Shown here: positions 1-7,970 of the stretch, one piece after another
Numbering within the stretch: position 1 is the first letter of the stretch
How the letters are laid out: each line of letters starts with the position of its first letter
Source of the DNA: JBBQWZ01 sp038210135
GTDB taxonomy: Bacteria > Acidobacteriota > Terriglobia > Bryobacterales > Bryobacteraceae
Reading direction: 5' to 3'
DNA: 64,000 nucleotides
NCBI GenBank assembly: GCA_038210135.1
Contig: JBBQWZ010000005.1
Coordinates: 62,001 to 126,000, forward strand
Notes under the pieces: model-generated
Database searches by the model: none
What the model saw: only the letters and a program-made list of their open reading frames with translations
What the model was told of the DNA's origin: nothing
Program-made: the position numbers and the translations under genes

Positions 1-1
1 G

Positions 2-775
2 CTGCACGAGAAAGCCATCTACCTTCATGAGGCGCGCCAGTTTCAGGTGGAGACGTTCGACTACGAAGGGCGCAAGGCGTACGTCCGCCAAGTGGACTGC
101 GACTATTTCACCGACGCCATCGACTATACCCAGGTGAAGGAACTCGAAGCCTTCGAATCCGTCCCACTCGGAACGCCTTCTGCCCACGTGACCACTCCGC
201 CGGAGGAGCAAACCGTTGCCAAGTTTGCGGATGCGCGCGCCGTCGCCAATCATGGGGAAGTCCGCCTGAACTGGCAGGTGGTCGGGTGGAAAAAGGTGAA
301 GTTTTACACACTCGAAAATGTCGGTGCCGGGCAGCTCTCACTGCCCGAACAGGAAATGCACACGACTGCTTTTTGGCTACATTTCCCTGAAGTGTTTCTC
401 GATCGCTTTCCCGACCTGACGCCGACGGAAAAGCAAAACGGCCTCATTGGCTTGGGCAATGCCCTCCGCACCGTCGCGGCTCTTCTAATGATGTGCGATC
501 CGCGCGATCTCGGGGTCACGGTGACGGAGGATATCTCAAAAGGCCTCAAGACCTTCGAGCCGGATCTGTTCCTTTACGACAATTATCCTGGCGGAATCGG
601 CCAAAGCGCGCCTTTATTCAAGCTGGTCGACAAGTTGCTGGACGGCGCCGGTCGTCTGCTCGACGGCTGCTCCTGCGAGAGCGGATGCCCCAGTTGCGTG
701 GGTCCCATTGGCGAGATCGGGGAGCGCGGAAAAGAGATTGCGAGGCGCGTACTGCGCGCGATCCGCGAGGTCTAA
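2..775 (+). CDS. C-terminal part of a DEAD/DEAH-box helicase with a DUF1998 zinc-binding domain (5' truncated)
   Basis: The reading frame is open from the first bases of the window, so only the last 257 residues are seen. They match the C-terminal region of YprA/MrfA-type superfamily 2 helicases. A four-cysteine cluster near the end (CSCESGCPSC) is the zinc-binding signature of DUF1998. The ATPase motifs lie upstream, outside the window. In MrfA-type proteins this region is part of a DNA repair helicase; that role is known for the family, not shown here. A GTG at 47 is not a real start, because the codons before it (LHEKAIYLHEA) continue the same domain. The gene ends 32 bp before rpiB. Confidence 0.85.
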   Translation: MHEKAIYLHEARQFQVETFDYEGRKAYVRQVDCDYFTDAIDYTQVKELEAFESVPLGTPSAHVTTPPEEQTVAKFADARAVANHGEVRLNWQVVGWKKVKFYTLENVGAGQLSLPEQEMHTTAFWLHFPEVFLDRFPDLTPTEKQNGLIGLGNALRTVAALLMMCDPRDLGVTVTEDISKGLKTFEPDLFLYDNYPGGIGQSAPLFKLVDKLLDGAGRLLDGCSCESGCPSCVGPIGEIGERGKEIARRVLRAIREV

Positions 776-807
776 AATCGCTGCCCCGATGTTAGAATTG
801 TTTTCCC

Positions 808-1251
808 ATGAAAGTAGCCATAGGCGCTGACCACGCCGGCTTTCTGCTCAAGCAATCCCTTGTCAGATGTCTGCTCGCCGCAGGCTATGACGTGCGAGAT
901 TACGGCACGGATAGCACGGAATCGGCGGATTATCCCGATTTCGCGGAGGCCGTTGGGATCGCGGTCGCGGACGGCCAAGTCGATCGCGGAGTGCTGGTTT
1001 GCTATACCGGCGCTGGAATGTCGATCGCCGCGAATAAGGTTCCCGGCGTCCGCGCCACTCTCGGCTGGAACGCCGAACAAGTCCAGCTGACCCGGGAGCA
1101 CAACGACGCGAATGTCCTGACGTTGGGCGCGAAATTCACTGAGCCCGCTTTGGCCGAAACTCTGCTTCAGGTCTTCCTGACAACCCCGTTCAGCGAAGGC
1201 GAACGGCACACCAGGCGGCTGGCTAAAATCGCGAAAATCGGAAAAGAATAA
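808..1251 (+). CDS. rpiB: Ribose-5-phosphate isomerase B
   Basis: This 147-residue protein has the usual RpiB/LacAB length and fold signature. It interconverts ribose 5-phosphate and ribulose 5-phosphate in the cytoplasmic pentose phosphate pathway. The N-terminus IGADHAGF is the phosphate/substrate loop. CYTGAGMSIAANK carries the catalytic cysteine and the anion-hole glycines, and EHNDANVLTLGA is the conserved second active-site segment. The family more often has GTGIG where this protein has YTGAG, a mild variation. It lies 38 bp before glyA on the same strand, so the two are probably cotranscribed, as in several bacteria where rpiB precedes glyA. Confidence 0.95.
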   Translation: MKVAIGADHAGFLLKQSLVRCLLAAGYDVRDYGTDSTESADYPDFAEAVGIAVADGQVDRGVLVCYTGAGMSIAANKVPGVRATLGWNAEQVQLTREHNDANVLTLGAKFTEPALAETLLQVFLTTPFSEGERHTRRLAKIAKIGKE

Positions 1252-1289
1252 ATTGGCGTTAACGCGCCCGCCGCGCGAGGATGGTATGG

Positions 1290-2576
1290 ATGACCGAACA
1301 AGAAATCATGCGCCGGCCCCTCGCCGAAGCGGACCCTGAGATTTTCGACGCGATCCGTCACGAGACGGAGCGCCAACATGGCGGTCTCGAACTGATCGCC
1401 AGCGAGAACTTCACCTCGGAAGCGATCCTTGAAGCCACGTCCAGCGTTTTTACGAACAAGTATGCGGAAGGCTATCCCGGCCGCCGTTATTATGGCGGCT
1501 GCGAATTCGCGGACGTCGTCGAAAATCTGGCGCGCGATCGCGTAAAGAAGTTGTATGGCGCCGAATACGCCAACGTCCAGCCGCACTCCGGATCGCAAGC
1601 CAATCAAGCGGCCTTCGGCGCCGTGCTGACTCCCGGCGATACGATCCTCGGCCTCGATCTGGCGCACGGTGGTCACCTGACACACGGCCATCCCCTAAAT
1701 TTTTCCGGCAAGACGTATAAGGTGGTTGGCTACCACGTCCGCAAGGACGACGAACGCATCGACTACGACGAACTCGCCAAACTCGCCGAAGAGAATAGAC
1801 CGAAGATGATCATCGGCGGCGGCAGCGCCTATCCGCGCATTTTCGACTTCCCCCGAATGCGCAAGATCGCCGATTCCGTCGGAGCCGTTTTCCTTGTAGA
1901 CATGGCCCATTTTTCCGGCCTCGTCGCCGCTGGTGTGTATCCGAATCCCTGCGAATACGCCGACATCGTTACTTCGACCACGCACAAGACGCTCCGCGGA
2001 CCGCGTTCCGGGATGATTCTCGCGCGCGAAAAATACGGGCCGGCGATCGACAAGAATCTTTTCCCTGGAATCCAGGGTGGCCCGCTGGTCCACGTGATTG
2101 CGGCCAAAGCGGTCTGCTTCCTCGAAGCCGCGCGTCCGGAATTCGCGTCGTATCAGAAGCAAGTCGTTCGCAACGCGCAAGTCCTCGCCGAATCGATGGC
2201 TGGGGCAGGCTTCCGCGTCGTCTCCGGCGGAACAGATTCTCATTTGCTGCTTGTTGACGTGTTCGCGAAGGGCGTTCGCGGCAAGGAAGCCGAGAAAGGT
2301 CTCGATGTGGCGCACATCACCGTCAACAAGAACGCCATCCCCTTCGACGTCAACCCACCGCTGAATCCCAGCGGAATCCGCCTTGGCAGCCCCGCCGTTA
2401 CGACACGCGGATTCGGCGAAGCGGAGATGCGAGAAGTCGGGGCGTTGATCGCGGAGGTACTCGAAAACCTCTCATCCGAGGACGTTCTCGCTTCTGTGCG
2501 CCGTCGCGTCGCGGCGCTCACCGAGCGTTTTCCGCTGTACCCTTGGAAACTTCAGACCGCCGCGACCAGCCGTTAG
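1290..2576 (+). CDS. glyA: Serine hydroxymethyltransferase
   Basis: PLP enzyme that converts serine and tetrahydrofolate to glycine and 5,10-methylene-THF, the main source of one-carbon units. The length of 428 residues is typical. Visible hallmarks are HGGLELIASENFTS at the N-terminus, the QPHSGSQAN substrate loop and the PLP-lysine segment TSTTHKTLRGPR. The start is set at the ATG at 1290 because GAGG at 1277-1280 lies 9 bases upstream. An in-frame ATG at 1281 directly abuts that GAGG, which would leave no spacing. A glycosyltransferase gene follows after 15 bp. Confidence 0.97.
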   Translation: MTEQEIMRRPLAEADPEIFDAIRHETERQHGGLELIASENFTSEAILEATSSVFTNKYAEGYPGRRYYGGCEFADVVENLARDRVKKLYGAEYANVQPHSGSQANQAAFGAVLTPGDTILGLDLAHGGHLTHGHPLNFSGKTYKVVGYHVRKDDERIDYDELAKLAEENRPKMIIGGGSAYPRIFDFPRMRKIADSVGAVFLVDMAHFSGLVAAGVYPNPCEYADIVTSTTHKTLRGPRSGMILAREKYGPAIDKNLFPGIQGGPLVHVIAAKAVCFLEAARPEFASYQKQVVRNAQVLAESMAGAGFRVVSGGTDSHLLLVDVFAKGVRGKEAEKGLDVAHITVNKNAIPFDVNPPLNPSGIRLGSPAVTTRGFGEAEMREVGALIAEVLENLSSEDVLASVRRRVAALTERFPLYPWKLQTAATSR

Positions 2577-2591
2577 AGAAGGGATTTTGGA

Positions 2592-3770
2592 GTGCCGTTA
2601 CGCGTAGTCATCGACGTTCGGCACTTGCGCGATTTTGGAATCGGCACTCACATCCGTAACCTGGTCCGCGGTTTCAGCATGGTCAGCGCGCAACAGGAAT
2701 CCCAGGGCCTTGCGAGCGCTAATCAGTACACACTGATTGCACGCGCTGCGGATCGGGAGTTGCTCTCGAACCTGCCTACCAATTTCTCGATTTCGATCTT
2801 CGACAAGCATCCGGAAGACCTCGCGAACAACTTCACGTATCCGCTTTTCCTCCGCCAGTTCCGCGGCTGTTTGTTCCACATGCCGTTGAACTCGGTCGCG
2901 TACTGGATGCCCAAGCCTTACGTCGTTACGGTCCACGACATGAGCAGCTTACTCTACTCCGAAAACAAGGATCTGCGCGCGTGGCTTCATGCGGTTCGCT
3001 TTCGCCGCGGCCTCGCTCGCGCCGCGCGTATCATCGCCGTCTCGGCGGCCACCCGCCGCGATCTCGAAGACGTGCTTGCGGTTCCGTCCGAGCGGATCCG
3101 GCGGATTTACAACGCGCCCGACCCTGAATTTCTTGAGTCCGCTCCGGCGGCCCCCGACGTTGTCGCCGGCACTCTCGAGCGCTATCAGATCCGCTATCCG
3201 TTTTTGCTCTATGCCGGCACCATCCGGCCGCAGAAGAATATTCCGCGCCTGGTGGAGGCCTTCGCCGTGCTCCGGGGTGAGCTCGAGCACCATCCCATTT
3301 ACAAGGACCTTCGCCTCATCATCATCGGAGATGAATTGTCGAAGTATCCGGCCGTCCGCCGTGCCGTCATCCAAAGCCGCGTCGAGCAATCCGTTCGTTT
3401 TCTCGGCTTTGTTCCGATCGACACGCTACGCGTCTTTTATGGCCAGGCGGCCGCGTTCGTGTTTCCGTCTCTCTATGAAGGTTTTGGCTTGCCGCCACTC
3501 GAAGCCATGGCCTGCGGCACCCCAGTCGTGACCTCGAACGTGAGTTCGCTGCCCGAAGTCGTTGGCGACGCCGCCATGATGGTGAATCCGGAAAAAGTGT
3601 TCGACATCGCCCGCGGAATTCGCGAAGTCCTTCTGGACCCTGCCCTTCGAGCCGATCTTGTCGAACGCGGACACGATCAGCTCCGGCGCTTTAGTTGGGA
3701 GGCGACCGCGCGCGAGGTGCTTGATACCTATCAGGAGGCGGCGGCCGCTTCCGGCATCGCAATGGAGTAG
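2592..3770 (+). CDS. GT4-family glycosyltransferase (GT-B fold)
   Basis: A 392-residue retaining glycosyltransferase with the two Rossmann-like domains of the GT-B fold. The acceptor half begins RVVIDVRHL and includes GIGTHIRNL. The donor half has YAGTIRPQKNIPRLVEAF and the nucleotide-sugar loop YEGFGLPPLEAMACGTPVV, whose two glutamates form the E-x7-E motif. It likely transfers a sugar from a nucleotide donor to an envelope polysaccharide or glycolipid. Donor and acceptor cannot be told from sequence. The start is GTG behind a TGGAG-like site. The 3' end overlaps the convergent XRE gene by 40 bp. Confidence 0.88.
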   Translation: MPLRVVIDVRHLRDFGIGTHIRNLVRGFSMVSAQQESQGLASANQYTLIARAADRELLSNLPTNFSISIFDKHPEDLANNFTYPLFLRQFRGCLFHMPLNSVAYWMPKPYVVTVHDMSSLLYSENKDLRAWLHAVRFRRGLARAARIIAVSAATRRDLEDVLAVPSERIRRIYNAPDPEFLESAPAAPDVVAGTLERYQIRYPFLLYAGTIRPQKNIPRLVEAFAVLRGELEHHPIYKDLRLIIIGDELSKYPAVRRAVIQSRVEQSVRFLGFVPIDTLRVFYGQAAAFVFPSLYEGFGLPPLEAMACGTPVVTSNVSSLPEVVGDAAMMVNPEKVFDIARGIREVLLDPALRADLVERGHDQLRRFSWEATAREVLDTYQEAAAASGIAME

Positions 3771-4495
3771 TAACCGCCGACTTCGCGTCGCACCGGGACC
3801 AGGCCGCGGACTGGCACTGTTTTCTGAACCCCCTGCCACTTCGCCGGCTGATTCCAGTTCAACGCCGTCAACAGATAGGTACATATGGCGCCTGGCCGCA
3901 TGCCGCGCGCCACCAGATGGCCTTCTAGTTCCACGGCGTACAGTGCGTCCGGATCGGCTGCAAAGCCAGAGACCGCATGCAGAATTGCATGCGTCGCGTT
4001 GGCCAGTGCCGACACCATGGCGGAGTCCTCGCCGATCGCTACGAGCACAGGATTGGTCAATCCTTTCAGCAACAGGCAATCGATCAGCATGGTATCCGTC
4101 GAGTCGCCTGGCAATGGACCGCGAGGGCCGGCTTTGCCTGAGAGAAACGGAATCGGGACGCGGGGTTCCTGCCGCCTTCGTAATGCCTGAAACGCTAGTC
4201 CGACCTGGAACTCATCGAGAAGTTCCGCCGATGAGATTTCGAGCGTCGCCAAAAGGCGATCCGCCACCGGGACTGTCAACGCGCGTTCGCCCGACAGCAA
4301 GTGGTGGATGTGTGGCTGCGACATTCCCACCGCTTGCGCGATACGGCGTTCGCTGACGATTCCGTTCGCGACGATGCCGCGTAGTTTTTCGAGCAGCGCG
4401 TCCATTTGCGATCCGATCCGGAGCGAGGAGGAGAGCGTCGGCCTGGCAGCCGCCTCCAACAGACCTACCTCGGATCGAAGGTTCTTTTTCCGCAT
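3731..4495 (-). CDS. XRE-family helix-turn-helix regulator with an unclassified C-terminal domain
   Basis: 254 residues. Residues about 31-95 hold a Cro/CI-type helix-turn-helix: SERRIAQAVGMSQPHIHHLLSGERALTVPVADRLLATL. The remaining 155 residues form a second domain that I do not recognise. It looks alpha/beta, with a stretch (LYAVELEGHLVARGMRPGAICTYLL) that could be a ligand or dimerisation unit. No protease dyad of a LexA/CI type is obvious. The protein is therefore a DNA-binding regulator with unknown input and targets. Its last 40 bp overlap the 3' end of the glycosyltransferase gene on the other strand. Confidence 0.75.
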   Translation of the reverse strand: MRKKNLRSEVGLLEAAARPTLSSSLRIGSQMDALLEKLRGIVANGIVSERRIAQAVGMSQPHIHHLLSGERALTVPVADRLLATLEISSAELLDEFQVGLAFQALRRRQEPRVPIPFLSGKAGPRGPLPGDSTDTMLIDCLLLKGLTNPVLVAIGEDSAMVSALANATHAILHAVSGFAADPDALYAVELEGHLVARGMRPGAICTYLLTALNWNQPAKWQGVQKTVPVRGLVPVRREVGGYYSIAMPEAAAAS

Positions 4496-4664
4496 ATCGT
4501 AAGGCGACGAGTGATTCCTGATTGAAATAGGCCGTTATTTAACCAAGCACTACTCAATCAATTAGTGGGCGCGGAGTGATTCTTTTCTCGACCTACATTT
4601 GTTTTGGAATCATATTTGTAGCGGCTGTCGAGCTTCTCGGCAGTGATTTTATTATGAATAATTT

Positions 4665-4692
4665 TTGACAAGCAGCATCCATTGTTTAGGAT
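4665..4692 (+). promoter_or_regulatory. Sigma-70-type promoter for the zinc-ribbon/HTH gene
   Basis: A perfect -35 box TTGACA at 4665-4670 and a near-consensus -10 box TAGGAT at 4687-4692 are separated by 16 bp. They lie in a 280-bp AT-rich gap (4496-4775) that holds no convincing gene, within an otherwise GC-rich window. Transcription would start near 4699 and leave a leader of about 75 bases before the ATG at 4776. The other end of the gap must hold the promoter of the XRE gene, which I could not place. Confidence 0.6.
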
Positions 4693-4775
4693 GAATTGAC
4701 CGGCCAGCGAAATGCTTCTTTCAGCCGCACTGCGACGGGCGATCGCGGAAACTTTGAAATCAGGTGATACACGCC

Positions 4776-5405
4776 ATGGAATGGTCTCGTTCGGAAACAA
4801 TCGGGCTTTCGCTGCACTCCTGCACCAAATGCAATGGTCTTGGCATTACAAAGGACCGCGCTGGCCTCGAGCAGGCTTGCAAGTGCTCACTTCGAGGAAT
4901 TTTTCGGATTTGTTATAACCGCTTCCGCCAATGCGTTGAGCAGGATCCTCGCATCAGCCGTACGTCGATCGAACCCTCGTTCGCCGGCCAGAAACGGCCG
5001 AGCACGTGGGGCCGCAAGAACGAAGAATACATCGCCGATTTTGAGGTGGTGACGCGCCGCACGCTCGACGAGGAAGAGCATCGTTTGTTTCGCTATCACT
5101 TTTACCTGGGCGCCGACTGGCGTTTGTGCTGCCGCAAACTGAACATCGATCGGGGCGCGTTCTTCCATCTGATCTACCGGATGGAAGAGAAACTGGGCAA
5201 GGTGTTCCGCGAAATGCGCCCGTATTCGCTATATCCGCTTGAAGACTACTTTGGCGGCACGTCCTGCTGGCCGGAGTCAGCGAGCGAGGAATGGCGGAAA
5301 ACGCATCCGACGCCGCTCGCGCCGGTGGTTGCGATCGCCCGCCGTCCCGCCCAACTCCAGTTTCCGAAGCCGGCGAACCCGAAGCCTGTGAATAAGGCTG
5401 CGTGA
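4776..5405 (+). CDS. Zinc-ribbon and sigma-region-4-like HTH protein of unknown function
   Basis: 209 residues, no named family that I can assign. Near the N-terminus CTKCNGLG followed 17 residues later by CKC resembles a small zinc-binding knuckle. The middle (residues about 80-145) reads RTLDEEEHRLFRYHFYLGADW then CRKLNIDRGAFFHLIYRMEEKLG. This looks like a helix-turn-helix of the sigma-70 region 4 kind, with the DNA-recognition helix near FFHLIYRMEEKLG. The C-terminal 40 residues are Pro/Ala-rich and probably disordered. The ATG at 4776 is chosen over a GTG at 4764 because CAGGTG lies 9 bases before it. A DNA-binding role is inferred. Confidence 0.65.
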   Translation: MEWSRSETIGLSLHSCTKCNGLGITKDRAGLEQACKCSLRGIFRICYNRFRQCVEQDPRISRTSIEPSFAGQKRPSTWGRKNEEYIADFEVVTRRTLDEEEHRLFRYHFYLGADWRLCCRKLNIDRGAFFHLIYRMEEKLGKVFREMRPYSLYPLEDYFGGTSCWPESASEEWRKTHPTPLAPVVAIARRPAQLQFPKPANPKPVNKAA

Positions 5406-5474
5406 CCGAGTCTCTTCGAGAGGGCGCGGTTGCGGATCCACTCGCTTCTCCGCCGCGCCTTACAATGATCTGAT

Positions 5475-6143
5475 ATGGTTCGCCTGCTGCTCTTCCTCGC
5501 GCTTTCGGCACCGGCGTTTTGTGCGCACTGGACCCAGTTATTCAACAAGAAGGACCTCAGCGGCTGGGAACCCGTCGGACTCGCCAAGTGGACTGTGATG
5601 AAAGACGGCACGCTGGTCGGGGCTTACGACCCGCCCGAGGTGAAGGACGTCAAGGGTCTGAACCAATCCTGGCTGTATACGAAGAAAGAGTTCCGCGAGT
5701 TCGACCTCCATGTCGAGTGGTGGACGCGCTACGGCGGCAATAGCGGAGTCTCGATTCGCGATACCAGCCGTGGCCGCTATTCTTTCGGGGCCGAGAAAGA
5801 TTCGAAACGAACCCCCTCGCATATCGGCTACGAAATCCAGATCAGCAACCACTATAAGGATAAGTTTCCGACTGGAAGCATCTACTCTTTTGAAGCTGCA
5901 AAGACCGGCTCGCAGCACGATGACGACTGGAACGCGCTGGATATTGAGGTCCGCGACAACCTGATTCGCGTAAAGCTCAACGGAGTCGTGGTTGCCGAGC
6001 ATGCCGGAGATCCGGCACGCAGCAAGGTGGGTCCGATCGGCTTGCAGATGCACGATAGCAATTCCGTGGTGATGTTCCGCAACATCAAGATCCACGAAGT
6101 GACCAAGGCGGTCGCGTCGCCGGCTGTGGGCGGATCTCACTAA
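5475..6143 (+). CDS. Secreted 3-keto-disaccharide hydrolase domain protein (DUF1080)
   Basis: 222 residues with a clear signal peptide (MVRLLLFLALSAPAFCA), so the protein is exported. The rest is a single concanavalin-like beta-sandwich of the DUF1080 family. It opens with the typical WTQLFNKKDLSGWE and contains FDLHVEWWTRYGGNSGVSIRD and the end motif GPIGLQMHDSNSVVMFRNIKI. Some members hydrolyse 3-keto-glucosides; most are only predicted glycan-binding or glycan-cleaving proteins. The family is strongly expanded in Acidobacteriota and Planctomycetota. It converges on tadA with only 6 bp between stop codons. A paralogue lies at 39395-40156. Confidence 0.9.
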   Translation: MVRLLLFLALSAPAFCAHWTQLFNKKDLSGWEPVGLAKWTVMKDGTLVGAYDPPEVKDVKGLNQSWLYTKKEFREFDLHVEWWTRYGGNSGVSIRDTSRGRYSFGAEKDSKRTPSHIGYEIQISNHYKDKFPTGSIYSFEAAKTGSQHDDDWNALDIEVRDNLIRVKLNGVVVAEHAGDPARSKVGPIGLQMHDSNSVVMFRNIKIHEVTKAVASPAVGGSH

Positions 6144-6149
6144 AAGGGC

Positions 6150-6620
6150 TTATCGCCGCTGCGCGAAGAAGCTTTGCAGCAGTTCCGTGCATTCGGCCGC
6201 CAGAACGCCTTCGACCACATCGACCCGGTGATTCAGAAGTTCGGAATCCGCCAGGGTGAACTTGCTCCGCACGGCTCCAAAGCGCAGATCTCGAGCGCCA
6301 AAAACCAGGCGGTCGATGCGGGATGCGAGCAGCGAACCGGCACACATTGCGCAGGGCTCGAGGGTCACGTACAACGTCACGCCGCCGAGGCGGTAATTTC
6401 CCAGCGAAAGAGCCGCTTCGCGAATCGCAAGAATCTCCGCGTGCGCCGTCGGATCGGTTAACCGGACGGTCGAATTCCGGCCCGAGCCAATGATCTTTTG
6501 CTGGAGGACGGCAATAGCCCCGACGGGGACTTCGCCTTCGCGCTCCGCCTGTCGCGCCAGTTCGAACGCGCGGCGCATGAATAGCTCGTCGCTGGATTTC
6601 CAGGGATGGGCGTTGGTCAT
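6150..6620 (-). CDS. tadA: tRNA-specific adenosine deaminase (A34 to inosine)
   Basis: 156 residues, the usual TadA size. It deaminates adenosine 34 of tRNA-Arg(ACG) to inosine. The zinc-deaminase motifs are complete: TAHAEI supplies the zinc histidine and the proton-shuttling glutamate, and PCAMC supplies the two zinc cysteines. EGEVPVGAIAV and the C-terminal helix region NHRVDVVEGV are TadA-like rather than guanine-deaminase-like. The gene stands alone, convergent with the DUF1080 gene. Confidence 0.95.
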   Translation of the reverse strand: MTNAHPWKSSDELFMRRAFELARQAEREGEVPVGAIAVLQQKIIGSGRNSTVRLTDPTAHAEILAIREAALSLGNYRLGGVTLYVTLEPCAMCAGSLLASRIDRLVFGARDLRFGAVRSKFTLADSELLNHRVDVVEGVLAAECTELLQSFFAQRR

Positions 6621-6770
6621 GTCAGGTTCTATTCTCTAAGCTAGCGCGAAGTGAGTCCGTGCACGTCTGGAAAATAATCTTATAAGGTGCGGCGCGCGCC
6701 CGACCGTTCCCCCGCGTCCACTCGTCATTCGTCGGCAGAATCCCCACCGTTGGCCGGTTTGTAAGAGCGT

Positions 6771-6784
6771 CTCCCCTCGGGGAG
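6771..6784. other. Perfect GC-rich inverted repeat upstream of the export operon
   Basis: CTCCCC-TC-GGGGAG is a perfect 6-bp inverted repeat that ends 14 bp before the first gene of the export operon. It could be a protein-binding half-site pair or a small RNA hairpin in the leader. The 178-bp gap 6621-6798 around it holds no gene. No clear -35/-10 pair with standard spacing could be assigned. Confidence 0.35.
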
Positions 6785-6798
6785 TCTAAACTATTAAC

Positions 6799-7959
6799 AT
6801 GCTGCGCTACTTCCCTCTTATGTTCAAGAACAGCTTGCGGAATCGCCGCCGAAGCGTATTGACCATCGCAAGTATCGCGTTCTCATTGTGTTTGCTGGGC
6901 TTGCTGTTCGCCCTCTATCGGGCGCTGTTCTTAGCGCCGCCCGCGCCCGGACAGGAGCTCCGGTTGGTGGTACGGAATAAAGTCTCCCTGACGCAATCCA
7001 TGCCTGCCTCTTACGAGGCGCGCATTCGCCAAATCCCGGGGGTGAAAGAGGCATCTCCCTGGCAGTGGTTCGGCGGGACTTATAAGGATAACCGCGACAG
7101 CAAGAATTTTTTCGCCCGTTTCGGCGTCGAGCCGAAGAAGTTCTTCGGCGTGCACCCGGAAATCACAATCGACCCGGAAGTGAAGCGTAAATTCGAGACC
7201 GACCGCCGTGCTGCGATCGCAACCAAAGACCTTGCCGAGAAGCTGAACTGGAAGCCCGGCGAGCGGATCAACTTGCAGGGAGACATCTTCCCCACCAACC
7301 TCGAACTGACGCTCGCCGGAACCTTTGACGCGACGGACGCCAGCGAAACTCTGTACTTCAATTGGGATTATGTTCGCGAAGGCATCTCCGCGGCGCGAAA
7401 AGACCAGATGGGCGCCTGGCAGGTGCTTGCCGATTCCGCCGATTCGGTGCCGCGCATCTCGCGCGAAATCGATGCGATGTTCGACAATTCGCCCGCCCAA
7501 ACCAAGGCGGAAAGTGAACAGGCATTCGCGCTCAGCTTCGTGTCGTTTCTGGGCAACGTGAAGGTCTTCCTGATGAGCATCGTCGGAGCGGTCACGTTTA
7601 CCATCCTGCTGGTCTCAGGCAACACGATGGCGATGTCCGTCCGCGAGCGGATCCGGGAGGTCGGCATTCTCAAAACACTGGGCTACACCCCGGCGGCGAT
7701 CCTTACGATTATTCTTGGCGAGGCCGCGATGATTTCGGCGATCGGCGGGGCCATCGGAATCGTACTTGCGCAGGGTATGACGGCCGTCGTCCGGCAGGGA
7801 CCGGCTTTCATCCAAGGTATGAAAACGCTCTCGATTACTCCGGAAGTGGCGGTGCTGTGCCTCGGGATTTCCGTGGTGATCGGCTTGGTGAGTTCGGTGG
7901 TACCGGCGTGGGGCGCGGCGAAGACTCCGATTCTCGAAGCGCTGCGGAACGCAGGATAA
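6799..7959 (+). CDS. MacB/FtsX-type ABC transporter permease, first subunit
   Basis: 386 residues. The topology is that of FtsX/MacB permeases: one helix near the N-terminus (SVLTIASIAFSLCLLGLLFALY), a periplasmic domain of about 220 residues (MacB_PCD type), then three helices. The coupling segment MSVRERIREVGILKTLGY before the second helix is diagnostic. It belongs to an operon with a second permease, an adaptor and an ATPase. The likely task is moving a substrate from periplasm or membrane outward, in the manner of MacAB; the substrate is not predictable. Confidence 0.9.
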   Translation: MLRYFPLMFKNSLRNRRRSVLTIASIAFSLCLLGLLFALYRALFLAPPAPGQELRLVVRNKVSLTQSMPASYEARIRQIPGVKEASPWQWFGGTYKDNRDSKNFFARFGVEPKKFFGVHPEITIDPEVKRKFETDRRAAIATKDLAEKLNWKPGERINLQGDIFPTNLELTLAGTFDATDASETLYFNWDYVREGISAARKDQMGAWQVLADSADSVPRISREIDAMFDNSPAQTKAESEQAFALSFVSFLGNVKVFLMSIVGAVTFTILLVSGNTMAMSVRERIREVGILKTLGYTPAAILTIILGEAAMISAIGGAIGIVLAQGMTAVVRQGPAFIQGMKTLSITPEVAVLCLGISVVIGLVSSVVPAWGAAKTPILEALRNAG

Positions 7960-7970
7960 GCGAGGATCCC

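Noticed and set aside
4558..4800. 80-codon minus-strand open frame in the AT-rich gap
   Set aside because: Weak coding character, no ribosome site and overlap with the promoter and start of the zinc-knuckle gene.
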